Of a stretch of 64,000 nucleotides of DNA, positions 39,481 through 46,894 are shown piece by piece. Made by a program: the position numbers and the translations under genes. The notes beneath the pieces are model-generated. The model had not been told where the DNA came from, made no database searches, and saw only the letters and a program-made list of their open reading frames with translations. How positions within the stretch are numbered: position 1 is the stretch's first letter; every line of letters starts with the position of its first letter. The DNA comes from a virus, in the IMG/VR virus record IMGVR_UViG_3300031758_000011, positions 62,001 through 126,000 of that record. One strand, given 5' to 3'.

Positions 39481-41100
39481 ATGAAACAGTTAATTAAAAA
39501 ATTATTTAAAGAATCTATAAAAAATATAAAAAATGATAAATTAATAATTGAAAGGCAAAAAATTGTTAATTTAAATAAATTATTTTTAATATTGGAAAAA
39601 GAAATCAAAGTTGGTGATAATTTAACTAAAAAATTAAATATCATTAACACACCTTTATCTAAAAAATTATTAGCGTTTTTAAATAGTGATAAAATAAAAG
39701 ATGACGCTAATGTCGAATATGTTGATTATGACAAAAAAAATGAAAAATTAATCACTTTAGGATATACTGATATTAATGGTAATACTAAAGAAAGATTGTT
39801 TAAGATTAATAAACTTCTCAATTATCTAGGTAGTAACATAAAAGATATTAAAGACTATGAAATAGAAGACCTTATTGGTCATCTTAAAACAGCTGATACA
39901 TCACAATTAAAAATGGTTGAAGGTGATGATATTCTAAAAGCATATCACTGTGGTAATTATGAAGATGGTGAAACTATGGGTTCATGTATGAGATTTAGTA
40001 GAGCGCAAGAATATCTTAAAATTTATACTGATAACCCTAATGAAGTTAAATGTCTTGTATTATTAAATCCAGAAACAAAAAAAGTTAGAGGTAGAGCGCT
40101 TATTTGGCATATGGATAACGACCAGTACTTTATGGATAGGATTTATACAACAAATAAAGAATTTAACACATTCTTCAACAATTATGCTGAAGAACATGGT
40201 TTTAGTAATAGAGCTAATTCGACAGTAACGCTTGAGAATGGTGGTGAATATGACACATACCCATTTATGGATACATTTGAGTATTATAATCCAGAAACTA
40301 GCACATTAGCGACTAGTGGAGAACAAGGTTGGATTCGATTACAAGACTCTCATGGTGGTCATTCAGAGGCTGGGGTTTATATTGAATATGGTGACCATGA
40401 AGGTGAGACTGTAGATGAAGATGAAGCGTTTTATTTATCATATAGAACACCAAATGGGTATGTAGAAGGTTACGCACACCAAGATGATATAGTATCAATA
40501 GATGGTGGTGTATACTTAATTGATGACTGTATTAAAACATATGACCATGAATGGATATATAAATATGATGATGATTCAGTACACGTAGAATTAACCTATG
40601 GTAGATACGAAGGCGAATATGCTAAATTAGATGATACCATAGAATTAGAACCAAATTACTATGGTGAAAATCAATATATAACAACTGATGACGACTATGT
40701 AACGTTAGATGACGACATTTATGAAATACCATATGCTTTTAGTGATGATACTGTAGAAACATATGATGAAAAAACAATATTAAAATCTGACGCTGTTGAA
40801 TTATACAGAGCACATTATGGTGAGGCAATGTTTGCACACCCAAATGACGCAACAAAAGTAAATACGAATGATTACGGTGACGTATGGGTGTTGGATACTG
40901 ATTTAGATGAGTTCGAAGAAAAGGAAAGAGAACGAGAAGAAAGGGATAAAAACATAGATTTAGAAAATTTGGCACAAAACCTTAAAAATGGTCTTATCAC
41001 ACAAAGCGAATACGATGAATTTGTTAGAAGAAAATCAAAACATAATGTTACTGAGAATAAAAAATTAATAAAAAAATTATTAAAGAATAAATTTGCATAA
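39481..41100 (+). CDS. Late protein with capsid-targeting-like leader
   Basis: 539 residues. Leader MKQLIKKLFKESIKN matches the basic leaders of other late genes, and a similar segment (ENKKLIKKLLKNKFA) closes the protein. Residues about 150-245 form a domain with YHCGNYEDGETMGSCMRF, VRGRALIWHMDNDQYFMDRIY and FNNYAEEHGF, a pattern seen in uncharacterised large-phage and giant-virus proteins. The acidic C-terminal half is rich in Asp/Tyr. No function known; a packaged protein is inferred. Confidence 0.65.
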   Translation: MKQLIKKLFKESIKNIKNDKLIIERQKIVNLNKLFLILEKEIKVGDNLTKKLNIINTPLSKKLLAFLNSDKIKDDANVEYVDYDKKNEKLITLGYTDINGNTKERLFKINKLLNYLGSNIKDIKDYEIEDLIGHLKTADTSQLKMVEGDDILKAYHCGNYEDGETMGSCMRFSRAQEYLKIYTDNPNEVKCLVLLNPETKKVRGRALIWHMDNDQYFMDRIYTTNKEFNTFFNNYAEEHGFSNRANSTVTLENGGEYDTYPFMDTFEYYNPETSTLATSGEQGWIRLQDSHGGHSEAGVYIEYGDHEGETVDEDEAFYLSYRTPNGYVEGYAHQDDIVSIDGGVYLIDDCIKTYDHEWIYKYDDDSVHVELTYGRYEGEYAKLDDTIELEPNYYGENQYITTDDDYVTLDDDIYEIPYAFSDDTVETYDEKTILKSDAVELYRAHYGEAMFAHPNDATKVNTNDYGDVWVLDTDLDEFEEKEREREERDKNIDLENLAQNLKNGLITQSEYDEFVRRKSKHNVTENKKLIKKLLKNKFA

Positions 41101-41115
41101 TTAAAAAATCTTTTG

Positions 41116-41123
41116 TACATTTG
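41116..41123 (+). promoter_or_regulatory. Host-type promoter -7 element TACATTTG
   Basis: Thirteen nt before the CUA tRNA at 41137. Confidence 0.6.
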
Positions 41124-41136
41124 TACTATAAGATTT

Positions 41137-41207
41137 GGTCTTATGATGTAACGGCAGCGTAACGGTCTCTAAAACCGATAGTGAGGGTTCGATTCCCTCT
41201 AAGACCA
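41137..41207 (+). tRNA. Suppressor tRNA, anticodon CTA (reads UAG)
   Basis: 71 nt. Acceptor GGTCTTA/TAAGACC (7 bp), discriminator A, D arm ATGT...GCGT, anticodon loop CTCTAAA (anticodon CTA), T arm GAGGG-TTCGATT-CCCTC. The anticodon arm CGGTCTCTAAAACCG differs by one base from that of the tRNA-Trp at 46895 (CGGTCTCCAAAACCG). It has its own promoter. The charged amino acid is unknown; the E. coli amber suppressor derived from tRNA-Trp takes Gln. Confidence 0.85.
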
Positions 41208-41239
41208 CAAATAATGTTTACTTTGGCATTATTATTGAT

Positions 41240-41247
41240 ATATTTAT
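41240..41247 (+). promoter_or_regulatory. Late-type motif ATATTTAT
   Basis: Exact motif, 12 nt before the ATG at 41260. Confidence 0.6.
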
Positions 41248-41259
41248 TAAAAAAAAGTT

Positions 41260-41610
41260 ATGAAATAGGTTAACGAAAAATTAAGAGTTGTCACAAGACG
41301 CGACTTATCATTACCGACACAAGCGGTACAATCGGCACATGCTGCCATAGATTTCCAACACGCTCATCCTATAGAAGCGACAGAATGGCAATCAAAATCA
41401 AATTATCTGGCATTATTGACAGTCGCTAACGAAGAAGAATTAGTTAGACTATCAGAGAAAGCTGATTCTAGAGGAATCAAGTACACAATATTTAGAGAGC
41501 CAAACATCAACAATGAAATAACAGCAATAGCATTTGAACCTTCTGATTCTAGCAGAAGACTAACTAGTTCTTTTCCATTATTGGGAAGGGAGATAAATAA
41601 CAACGTTTAA
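41260..41610 (+). CDS. Peptidyl-tRNA hydrolase PTH2-like, in-frame UAG at codon 3
   Basis: The frame reads ATG AAA TAG, then VNEKLRVVTRRDLSLPTQAV and QSAHAAIDF, the PTH2 N-terminal signature, and continues to TAA at 41610 (117 codons with stop). No alternative ATG, GTG or TTG restores the N-terminal strand; the first is TTG at 41416, mid-domain. The late-type motif 12 nt upstream marks ATG 41260 as the start. A CUA suppressor tRNA lies 52 nt upstream. PTH2 frees tRNA from dropped-off peptides. Either suppression is required or the gene is dead. Confidence 0.7.
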
Positions 41611-41673
41611 ATTTTAATACTATGATGTAGATATACAGAGCTCCACCTTAAATTTATTTTAACATAGACAATA

Positions 41674-41694
41674 ACATAGACACAGTGTCTATGT
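41674..41694. repeat. Perfect inverted repeat
   Basis: ACATAGACAC-A-GTGTCTATGT, 10-bp arms around one base; an extra ACATAGACA direct copy sits just before it (41662-41670). No T-run, so an operator or processing site is as likely as a terminator. Lies between the PTH2-like gene and 41730. Confidence 0.55.
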
Positions 41695-41729
41695 ATAAAA
41701 ATAATAACTAAAAATAAAATAAATTTAAT

Positions 41730-42149
41730 ATGAAAACAGTAGAGCAAAAACAATTAGAAGTTAAAAATTATTTAACTAAAACAGAATTACACTTATTCAA
41801 AAATAAAAAAAGTGAATTATTCAAAATAATACCATTTGAAGTTGATGGTGAATTATATGTTACTAAAATAACTATAAAAAGTGATAACACTGTTGAATCA
41901 AAAGTAAGAAAAGTATTTAGAAATGAATATTATGATTTAAAAAGTGTTTGGAAATACATATTCTTTCCTTCATCAATTTATGAAAAAGAAAATGTTATTG
42001 CAATAAAACACTTTAAAACTATAAATAAATTTTTTGGTCTTTTACATGGTAATTTGACGATAGATGATGTTAAAAATGTTGAATATATGAATAAAATTAT
42101 TGACGCTTATAAATTAATTTTAAATTTTGTTGACAAAACGAATAATTAA
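41730..42149 (+). CDS. Hypothetical protein
   Basis: 139 residues, basic with aromatic residues (ELHLFKNKKSELFKIIPFEVDGELYVTKITI). No family recognised. Preceded by the inverted repeat at 41674 and a long A/T-rich stretch. Confidence 0.6.
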   Translation: MKTVEQKQLEVKNYLTKTELHLFKNKKSELFKIIPFEVDGELYVTKITIKSDNTVESKVRKVFRNEYYDLKSVWKYIFFPSSIYEKENVIAIKHFKTINKFFGLLHGNLTIDDVKNVEYMNKIIDAYKLILNFVDKTNN

Positions 42150-42160
42150 TAGTATATTAG
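42130..42160 (+). promoter_or_regulatory. Promoter TTGACA ... TATATTAG
   Basis: TTGACA (42130-42135), 17-nt spacer, TATATTAG (42153-42160). Overlaps the end of the 41730 gene and precedes the FKBP gene. Confidence 0.5.
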
Positions 42161-42189
42161 TAAAAATAATTTAAATTTAAACATAAAAT

Positions 42190-42606
42190 ATGGTAATTAC
42201 AGAAAACAGTACTGTAAAAGTACATTACACTGGTAGATTAGATGATAACACAGTTTTTGATTCTTCTGCTGACAGAGAACCTCTATCTGCTGAATTAGGT
42301 AAAGGTATGTTAATCCCTGGATTTGAACAAGGATTACACGGAATGAAAGTAGGTGATAAAAAAACTATCACAATTCCAGCTGAACAAGCTTATGGTCCAA
42401 TTAGACCAGAAATGACGCAAGAAATCGAAAGAACATTTGTTCCAGAAGGTGTTCAAGTTGGTCAACAATTGGTTTCAGAAGGGCCAAAAGGGCAAATGGT
42501 TGTAACAGTTGCTGAAGTTAAAGAAGAAACTGTTGTGTTAGATGCTAATCACCCTTTAGCTGGTAAAGACTTAATCTTCGATTTAGAAGTAGTTGAAATA
42601 GCTTAA
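42190..42606 (+). CDS. FKBP-type peptidyl-prolyl isomerase (SlyD-like)
   Basis: 138 residues. FKBP core: VKVHYTGRLDDNTVFDSSAD, LIPGFEQGLHGMKVGDKKT, AYGPIRP, with an inserted flap domain (TQEIERTFVPEGVQVGQQL) and return strand (GKDLIFDLEVVEIA), the SlyD arrangement. The metal-binding His/Cys tail of SlyD is absent. It assists folding of proline-containing proteins, complementing the DnaJ and ClpP genes. Confidence 0.93.
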   Translation: MVITENSTVKVHYTGRLDDNTVFDSSADREPLSAELGKGMLIPGFEQGLHGMKVGDKKTITIPAEQAYGPIRPEMTQEIERTFVPEGVQVGQQLVSEGPKGQMVVTVAEVKEETVVLDANHPLAGKDLIFDLEVVEIA

Positions 42607-42625
42607 TTAAAAAAAATAAAAATAT

Positions 42626-42655
42626 AAAACCCAGATTTACGTCTGGGTTTTTTTG
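42626..42655 (+). terminator. Terminator after FKBP gene
   Basis: AAAACCCAGA-TTTACG-TCTGGGTTTT with T-run. Confidence 0.85.
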
Positions 42656-42675
42656 TTTTATTAAAATTTTATTAT

Positions 42676-42683
42676 TACATTTG
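42676..42683 (+). promoter_or_regulatory. Host-type promoter -7 element TACATTTG
   Basis: Four nt before the ATG at 42688; near-leaderless. Confidence 0.65.
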
Positions 42684-42687
42684 TACT

Positions 42688-43818
42688 ATGGAAAAGAGAA
42701 TTATATTTGATATGCCAATACCAAAAGACATTTTACAAATAAAAGATGTTTTTAAGCAAAATGGTTTTAACCTATATGTTGTAGGTGGTGCAGTGCGTGA
42801 TGCGTTGTTAGGTAAAACACCTAAAGATTACGATTTGGCAACCGATGCTATCCCAGACCAAGTGGAAGACATAATGGCTAAAGGTGGTTTTAGAACTTTA
42901 CCAACTGGTAAAGCATTTGGTGTTATCAACGTCTTTACTGATATGGGTGAATACGAAATCGCAACTTTTAGGGAAGACTTATCTAGCGGTAGAAGACCAG
43001 ATGGTGTTAGTTTTACAGATATAGTAGGTGACGTTAAAAGACGTGACTTAACAATCAACGCATTATTTTACGATATAGACACGTCAGAAGTTGTTGATTT
43101 GGTTGATGGTATAGAAGACCTTAAAAACAGTGTTGTAAGGACTGTAGGTGCAGCTGAAGATAGATTTGGTGAAGATAGATTACGTATATTAAGAGCAATT
43201 AGATTTGCTGGTAGATTTGGTAGTGAATTAGACCCATCAGTTGACGCTGCATTGCAAAAAGATGCTAGTTTGGAAGGTATATCTGGTGAAAGAATCAGAG
43301 ATGAGTTTTTGAAAGGTATCAAATCAGCAAAATCTGTAAAATCGTTTTTAAAAATGATTGACAAATACAATTTATTTGATTGGGTTTTTAAAGATGTTAA
43401 TGTTAATAAAAATTTCATTGAAGATAATGATATAATTATTGTTTTAGCAATGTTGTTAAAGAATAATAAAGTTGATTTATTAACAAAACAATTGAACAAA
43501 TTAAAATACTCAATTGATGAAATAAGAGCTATTACATTTTTGATTAGTCTATTGAATTTGTCGATTGATACAGCTGTAACGCTTAAAAAAGCTGAAAAGA
43601 CATCTGGTGTAACAGCAGAACAAATAACTAGATTTGCTCAATTAAGTGGTATTGATGTAAAGATTATAGATACATTTTTATTATTTAAATTAACGGTTAA
43701 TGGTTCAGACCTAATGACAAAGATGGGGTTAAAACAAGGACCAGAATTAGGTAAAGAAATACAAAGACTAGAAACTGATAATTTTAAAAAACTTTATCTA
43801 GATATATTTATTTTTTGA
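42688..43818 (+). CDS. cca: CCA-adding enzyme / tRNA nucleotidyltransferase
   Basis: 376 residues of the class II (poly(A) polymerase-like) family: LYVVGGAVRDALLGKTPKDYDLATDA, FGVINVFTD, EIATFRED, RRDLTINALFYDI and EDRLRILRAIRFAGRFG. The enzyme adds or repairs the 3' CCA of tRNAs. The phage tRNAs and tmRNA here do not encode CCA, so they depend on such an enzyme. Shorter than cellular enzymes at the C-terminus. Specificity (CCA or A adding) cannot be told from sequence. Confidence 0.9.
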   Translation: MEKRIIFDMPIPKDILQIKDVFKQNGFNLYVVGGAVRDALLGKTPKDYDLATDAIPDQVEDIMAKGGFRTLPTGKAFGVINVFTDMGEYEIATFREDLSSGRRPDGVSFTDIVGDVKRRDLTINALFYDIDTSEVVDLVDGIEDLKNSVVRTVGAAEDRFGEDRLRILRAIRFAGRFGSELDPSVDAALQKDASLEGISGERIRDEFLKGIKSAKSVKSFLKMIDKYNLFDWVFKDVNVNKNFIEDNDIIIVLAMLLKNNKVDLLTKQLNKLKYSIDEIRAITFLISLLNLSIDTAVTLKKAEKTSGVTAEQITRFAQLSGIDVKIIDTFLLFKLTVNGSDLMTKMGLKQGPELGKEIQRLETDNFKKLYLDIFIF

Positions 43819-43830
43819 TATTATAATATT

Positions 43831-43838
43831 ATATTTAT
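43831..43838 (+). promoter_or_regulatory. Late-type motif ATATTTAT
   Basis: Exact motif, 15 nt before the ATG at 43854. A further copy lies at 43804-43811 inside the CCA gene end. Confidence 0.5.
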
Positions 43839-43853
43839 TTTTTATTAATTAAT

Positions 43854-44249
43854 ATGGCAAAATTTATAGCGATTTTTAATGATACCATTAGTGATGTAGA
43901 AGTGAATGGTTTTTCTGTAATGACAGATAAAGAAGTTGATGAATATGAAGAATTAGCTTACAGCATTACATGGCCATTCACTTACAAAATTGGTGATTAC
44001 GAATTAGAGTTTTCAGATGGTGAAGATTTATTATCTAAAATAGAATTTAAAGAACTAACGTTTGACGATTCCAAATCTTTAAAAAAAGTCTTTAACAATA
44101 AGTTTGGATTTTTCATTGATTTAGATTATTTAGAAACAATCGTTGACGAAGAAGATGATTTAGATTCTGATGATGAATTTGATGACGATGGTTATGATGG
44201 GTATGGTACTAATTTTTACGATGACGATGAGTACGATGAAAACTATTGA
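43854..44249 (+). CDS. Acidic hypothetical protein
   Basis: 131 residues with a strongly acidic end (EEDDLDSDDEFDDDGYDGYG). The first ~95 residues appear folded (FIAIFNDTISDVEVNGFSVM). It overlaps the C39 peptidase-like gene by 14 nt. The acidic tail resembles DNA-mimic or late structural proteins; function unknown. Confidence 0.6.
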   Translation: MAKFIAIFNDTISDVEVNGFSVMTDKEVDEYEELAYSITWPFTYKIGDYELEFSDGEDLLSKIEFKELTFDDSKSLKKVFNNKFGFFIDLDYLETIVDEEDDLDSDDEFDDDGYDGYGTNFYDDDEYDENY

Positions 44250-44718
44250 CGTTAAATATTTTAAACAGACAAGCGGTAACACATGTGGTCCAGCATGTAT
44301 TTACATGGCTTGGTATCATTCAGTAAACAAAGACAATATGATTCAATTCGATATTGATATGAAATATAGTATTGAAGACATTGCAAAGTTATGTGGTACT
44401 GATTGGGTTGTAGGCACACCGCCAGAAAGATTAGCAAACGGTTTAAACATGTTAAATTTAAAATATGTTGAATACATATCATCACCACACCCTTTTGATT
44501 TATTAAAAACAATTATTGATAACGGAAACTTACCAATAATTAGAACGATAACGCAAGGTATTCCACATTGGATAATAGTTAATGGTTATGATGATAACTT
44601 TTTTCACATTAAAGACCCATGGTTAGGTGAAATTAAATATAATCAATCTGATTTAGATTATATATGGGAAGTTAGACAGTATCAATTTTTTGAAATTTTA
44701 ATGAATGAAAATAATTAA
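44236..44718 (+). CDS. C39-like cysteine peptidase
   Basis: 160 residues from the ATG at 44236, which fits the domain start. Motifs: QTSGNTCGPACIYMAWYH (catalytic Cys), GIPHWIIVNGYDD (His) and HIKDPWLGE (Asp), as in papain-like peptidase C39 family proteins. No signal or transporter domain, so the enzyme acts in the cytoplasm or virion. It overlaps the GNAT-like gene by 14 nt. Confidence 0.75.
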   Translation: MKTIDVKYFKQTSGNTCGPACIYMAWYHSVNKDNMIQFDIDMKYSIEDIAKLCGTDWVVGTPPERLANGLNMLNLKYVEYISSPHPFDLLKTIIDNGNLPIIRTITQGIPHWIIVNGYDDNFFHIKDPWLGEIKYNQSDLDYIWEVRQYQFFEILMNENN

Positions 44719-45148
44719 AGGAGTTACAGATGAATACATCGACCCAATATTAGATTGGGGTATTCATTTTGAACATGTAATGGATAAAGAATATTTTAAA
44801 TATTACATATCATGGACAGTAAACTTTGAAAACTCATTAATGTTATTGGATGACGATGACAAAGTTGTAGGTGCTTATTTGTTTTCTGAAAATCAAATAA
44901 CCGATTATTTCAAAAACACAGATAAGTTCAAAGGATTACATGGCGTTGAAGGTATCTTATTATTCATAGAAGAAAAACATAGAGGTGATGGTTGGGGTAA
45001 TAAGTTAAAAGACATGTCCAAAGAATTAGGATATGATTATATATGGGGGCAACAATTCAAAGGGTTGAATAATTTGCAAGATTGGTTGAAGCGAAGAGAG
45101 TTAATAACTGAAACTGATAACATCTATATAACAGCACAGATTTTTTAA
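44705..45148 (+). CDS. GNAT-like acetyltransferase
   Basis: 147 residues. The segment GVEGILLFIEEKHRGDGWGNKLKD has the R-G-x-G-W/x-G-x-x-L acetyl-CoA loop form of GNAT enzymes, followed by YDYIWGQQFKGLNNLQDWLKRR as in motif B. Coupled to the C39-like gene. Substrate unknown; protein or small-molecule acetylation are both possible. Confidence 0.6.
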   Translation: MKIIKGVTDEYIDPILDWGIHFEHVMDKEYFKYYISWTVNFENSLMLLDDDDKVVGAYLFSENQITDYFKNTDKFKGLHGVEGILLFIEEKHRGDGWGNKLKDMSKELGYDYIWGQQFKGLNNLQDWLKRRELITETDNIYITAQIF

Positions 45149-45158
45149 TGTTTTCTAT

Positions 45159-45166
45159 ATATTTAT
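45159..45166 (+). promoter_or_regulatory. Late-type motif ATATTTAT
   Basis: Exact motif, 16 nt before the ATG at 45183. Confidence 0.6.
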
Positions 45167-45182
45167 AGTTAAACTTTATTAT

Positions 45183-45665
45183 ATGAAAAAGAAAGAATTT
45201 TTAACTGAAACTAAAAGAAAAGCAATCATTGCTGATAAAGAAAAAGCAATCCTAGAATCGTTTGCAAAAACGTTTAACAAAATCAAACGTATTGATGAGA
45301 ATGAAGTTCCTATTATGGGTATTGATGAGAATGAAATCAGTAAATTTAAAGTTGGGGATATCGTCATTTGGAGCCCAAAAAAATCAAGATGGAATAATGA
45401 TTATTCAGTAAGATATGGTGCTAAAGCAAAAGTTATTGAAGCGTCAAGAGACATGTTAAGAATAGAGTGGTTAAAAGACCCTCGTAATTTAGAATTAGTT
45501 GGAGGGCAAATGGATGGAAATTATTTTACAGATGATTTTGAATTATCTAATGAAGATGGTGTTAACGCTAATAACGCTGAAGATTGGGAAAAAGAATCTA
45601 GAGCTCAACAAAATAAAAATGCATATCAAGATTTTGACCCAAACGACTTTAATCAAGGTTATTAA
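45183..45665 (+). CDS. Late protein with capsid-targeting-like leader
   Basis: 160 residues. Leader MKKKEFLTETKRKAI contains FLTE-T, similar to the L-x-E leaders on other late genes. A repeat of IDENEVPIMGIDENE follows, then a domain (FKVGDIVIWSPKKSRWNN, GAKAKVIEASRDMLRIEWL) resembling a KOW/SH3-like barrel. C-terminus acidic. Function unknown. Confidence 0.65.
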   Translation: MKKKEFLTETKRKAIIADKEKAILESFAKTFNKIKRIDENEVPIMGIDENEISKFKVGDIVIWSPKKSRWNNDYSVRYGAKAKVIEASRDMLRIEWLKDPRNLELVGGQMDGNYFTDDFELSNEDGVNANNAEDWEKESRAQQNKNAYQDFDPNDFNQGY

Positions 45666-45696
45666 GAAAAAATTAAAAAAATAATTACAAAAACAC

Positions 45697-45727
45697 TTGA
45701 CAAATAGAAAAAAAGTTTGTACATTTG
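45697..45727 (+). promoter_or_regulatory. Host-type promoter TTGACA ... TACATTTG
   Basis: TTGACA (45697-45702), 17-nt spacer, TACATTTG (45720-45727); precedes the small gene at 45776. Confidence 0.6.
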
Positions 45728-45775
45728 TAGTATAAATTTAAACTTTTTAGAAAAAACGATATATTTAATATAAAA

Positions 45776-45871
45776 ATGAGAACAATTAACATACATATGA
45801 TTTCGATTAATAATTGGAGACGCAATAGTTTCCATAACGGTCAAGGTATGTTAAATAACATCATAGAATAG
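45776..45871 (+). CDS. 31-residue hypothetical peptide
   Basis: MRTINIHMISINNWRRNSFH plus 11 residues, ending TAG directly followed by TAA. It has a strong promoter 49 nt upstream, an ATATTTAA just before it and a terminator after it, so it is probably expressed. Function unknown. Confidence 0.45.
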   Translation: MRTINIHMISINNWRRNSFHNGQGMLNNIIE

Positions 45872-45895
45872 TAAAACATTTTATGAAGTAATCAA

Positions 45896-45929
45896 CAAAA
45901 AGCCTTGACCACAAATCAAGGCTTTTTTT
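45896..45929 (+). terminator. Terminator
   Basis: AAAAAGCCTTGA-CCACAAA-TCAAGGCTTTTT stem with T-run. Confidence 0.85.
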
Positions 45930-45941
45930 ATGCTTATAACT

Positions 45942-46133
45942 ATGGAAGAATTAGTAAGACCACTCGGAAAAGTAAAAGTAAAAAAGTTTAACGAAAACTT
46001 TGATGAAATAGTTGACGAGTATAAAGAAAAAGCAAAACAAATGGGTTACAACGGTGACCTAAGATTTAAAAAAGAAAACGGTAACATAATAATATTTGTT
46101 ACAATAGACGGTGGCGTTAGCTCAGTTGGTTAG
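45942..46133 (+). CDS. Small protein whose 3' end is encoded by a tRNA 5' half
   Basis: 63 residues from the ATG at 45942 (ATG 45930 overlaps the terminator T-run). The last codons (GGVSSVG, TAG) are the acceptor/D-arm sequence of a tRNA-Lys-like fragment, so the natural C-terminus may be lost or the frame may simply run into the tRNA. No promoter is evident after the terminator. Doubtful functionality. Confidence 0.4.
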   Translation: MEELVRPLGKVKVKKFNENFDEIVDEYKEKAKQMGYNGDLRFKKENGNIIIFVTIDGGVSSVG

Positions 46134-46149
46134 AGTGCTAGATTTTTAA
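46111..46149 (+). pseudogene. tRNA-Lys(TTT) 5' half, truncated in anticodon loop
   Basis: GTGGCGT-TA-GCTC-AGTTGGTTA-GAGT-G-CTAGA followed by loop TTTTTAA (anticodon TTT). The 3' strand TCTAG of the anticodon stem and the T arm are missing; an HNH gene follows with its own late-type motif. Confidence 0.65.
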
Positions 46150-46179
46150 AGTGATATTTACTTTTTGAACTATTATTCT

Positions 46180-46187
46180 ATATTTAT
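46180..46187 (+). promoter_or_regulatory. Late-type motif ATATTTAT
   Basis: Exact motif, 14 nt before the HNH gene at 46202. Confidence 0.55.
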
Positions 46188-46201
46188 ATAAAAACATAAA
46201 T

Positions 46202-46780
46202 ATGGAAAAAATAGAATTAGAAAAACTTCTTAAAGAAGGTTTATCTTTAAGACAAATAAGTAAAAAAACTAATAAATCATTAACGACTATAAGATATTGG
46301 GCAGATAAATATGGTCTTAAACCTAAAAAATATTATCATAAATGGAGTTTTGAAGAATTAAAACCTTTAATAGAATCTTCAAATTCTAAAGCTGAAGTGT
46401 TAGAAAAAATGGGTTTAACACTAAAAGCTGGTAATTATAGAACGTTAAAAAGGTATTTTGATTTATATGGAATAGATAATGATTTATATAAAGGTAACCC
46501 TAGAAGAAACGTTACTAAGGTAAAATATAGTGATTCTGAAATATTTTGTGAAAATTCACAATATAATTCTGGTCATTTAAAGAATAGAGTGTTAAGAAGT
46601 AATTTATTAGAGTATAAATGTGTAAGTTGTGGTAATACTGGTGAATGGATGGGTGGTAAACTAATATTACAAATAGACCATATTAACGGTATAAATAATG
46701 ATAATAGAATAGAAAATTTACGTTTTTTATGTCCTAATTGTCATTCACAAACTGAAACATACGCTGGTAAGAATAAATAA
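46202..46780 (+). CDS. HNH homing endonuclease
   Basis: 192 residues. N-terminal helix-turn-helix (LKEGLSLRQISKKTNKSLTTIRYWADKYG), C-terminal HNH domain with zinc pairs (YKCVSCGNTG, FLCPNCHSQTE) and catalytic LQIDHINGINNDNRIENL. It follows the truncated tRNA-Lys and ends 2 nt before tRNA-His. The insertion point in the anticodon loop is a classic target for mobile elements. Confidence 0.88.
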   Translation: MEKIELEKLLKEGLSLRQISKKTNKSLTTIRYWADKYGLKPKKYYHKWSFEELKPLIESSNSKAEVLEKMGLTLKAGNYRTLKRYFDLYGIDNDLYKGNPRRNVTKVKYSDSEIFCENSQYNSGHLKNRVLRSNLLEYKCVSCGNTGEWMGGKLILQIDHINGINNDNRIENLRFLCPNCHSQTETYAGKNK

Positions 46781-46782
46781 AT

Positions 46783-46856
46783 GGTGGTTATGGTGTAACG
46801 GTTAACATGATAGATTGTGATTCTATTGATACCAGTTCGATTCTGGTTAATCACCC
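46783..46856 (+). tRNA. tRNA-His(GTG)
   Basis: Acceptor GGTGGTT/AATCACC, anticodon arm ATAGA-TTGTGAT-TCTAT (GTG), T arm CCAG-TTCGATT-CTGG, discriminator C as usual for tRNA-His. Confidence 0.88.
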
Positions 46857-46867
46857 TTGAACTGTAA

Positions 46868-46878
46868 GTTCTTTGACA
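46868..46878 (+). promoter_or_regulatory. boxA-like GTTCTTTGACA
   Basis: Between tRNA-His and tRNA-Trp; resembles leader sequences of Bacteroidetes rRNA operons. TTTGAC could also be a -33 box. Confidence 0.4.
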
Positions 46879-46894
46879 TGTTGGTAAATTAATA

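Noticed and set aside
40313-41120. Minus-strand frames antisense to the 39481 gene
   Set aside because: Low-complexity His/Leu-rich or Phe/Ser-rich products typical of antisense shadows; the + strand gene has leader, promoter and coherent composition.
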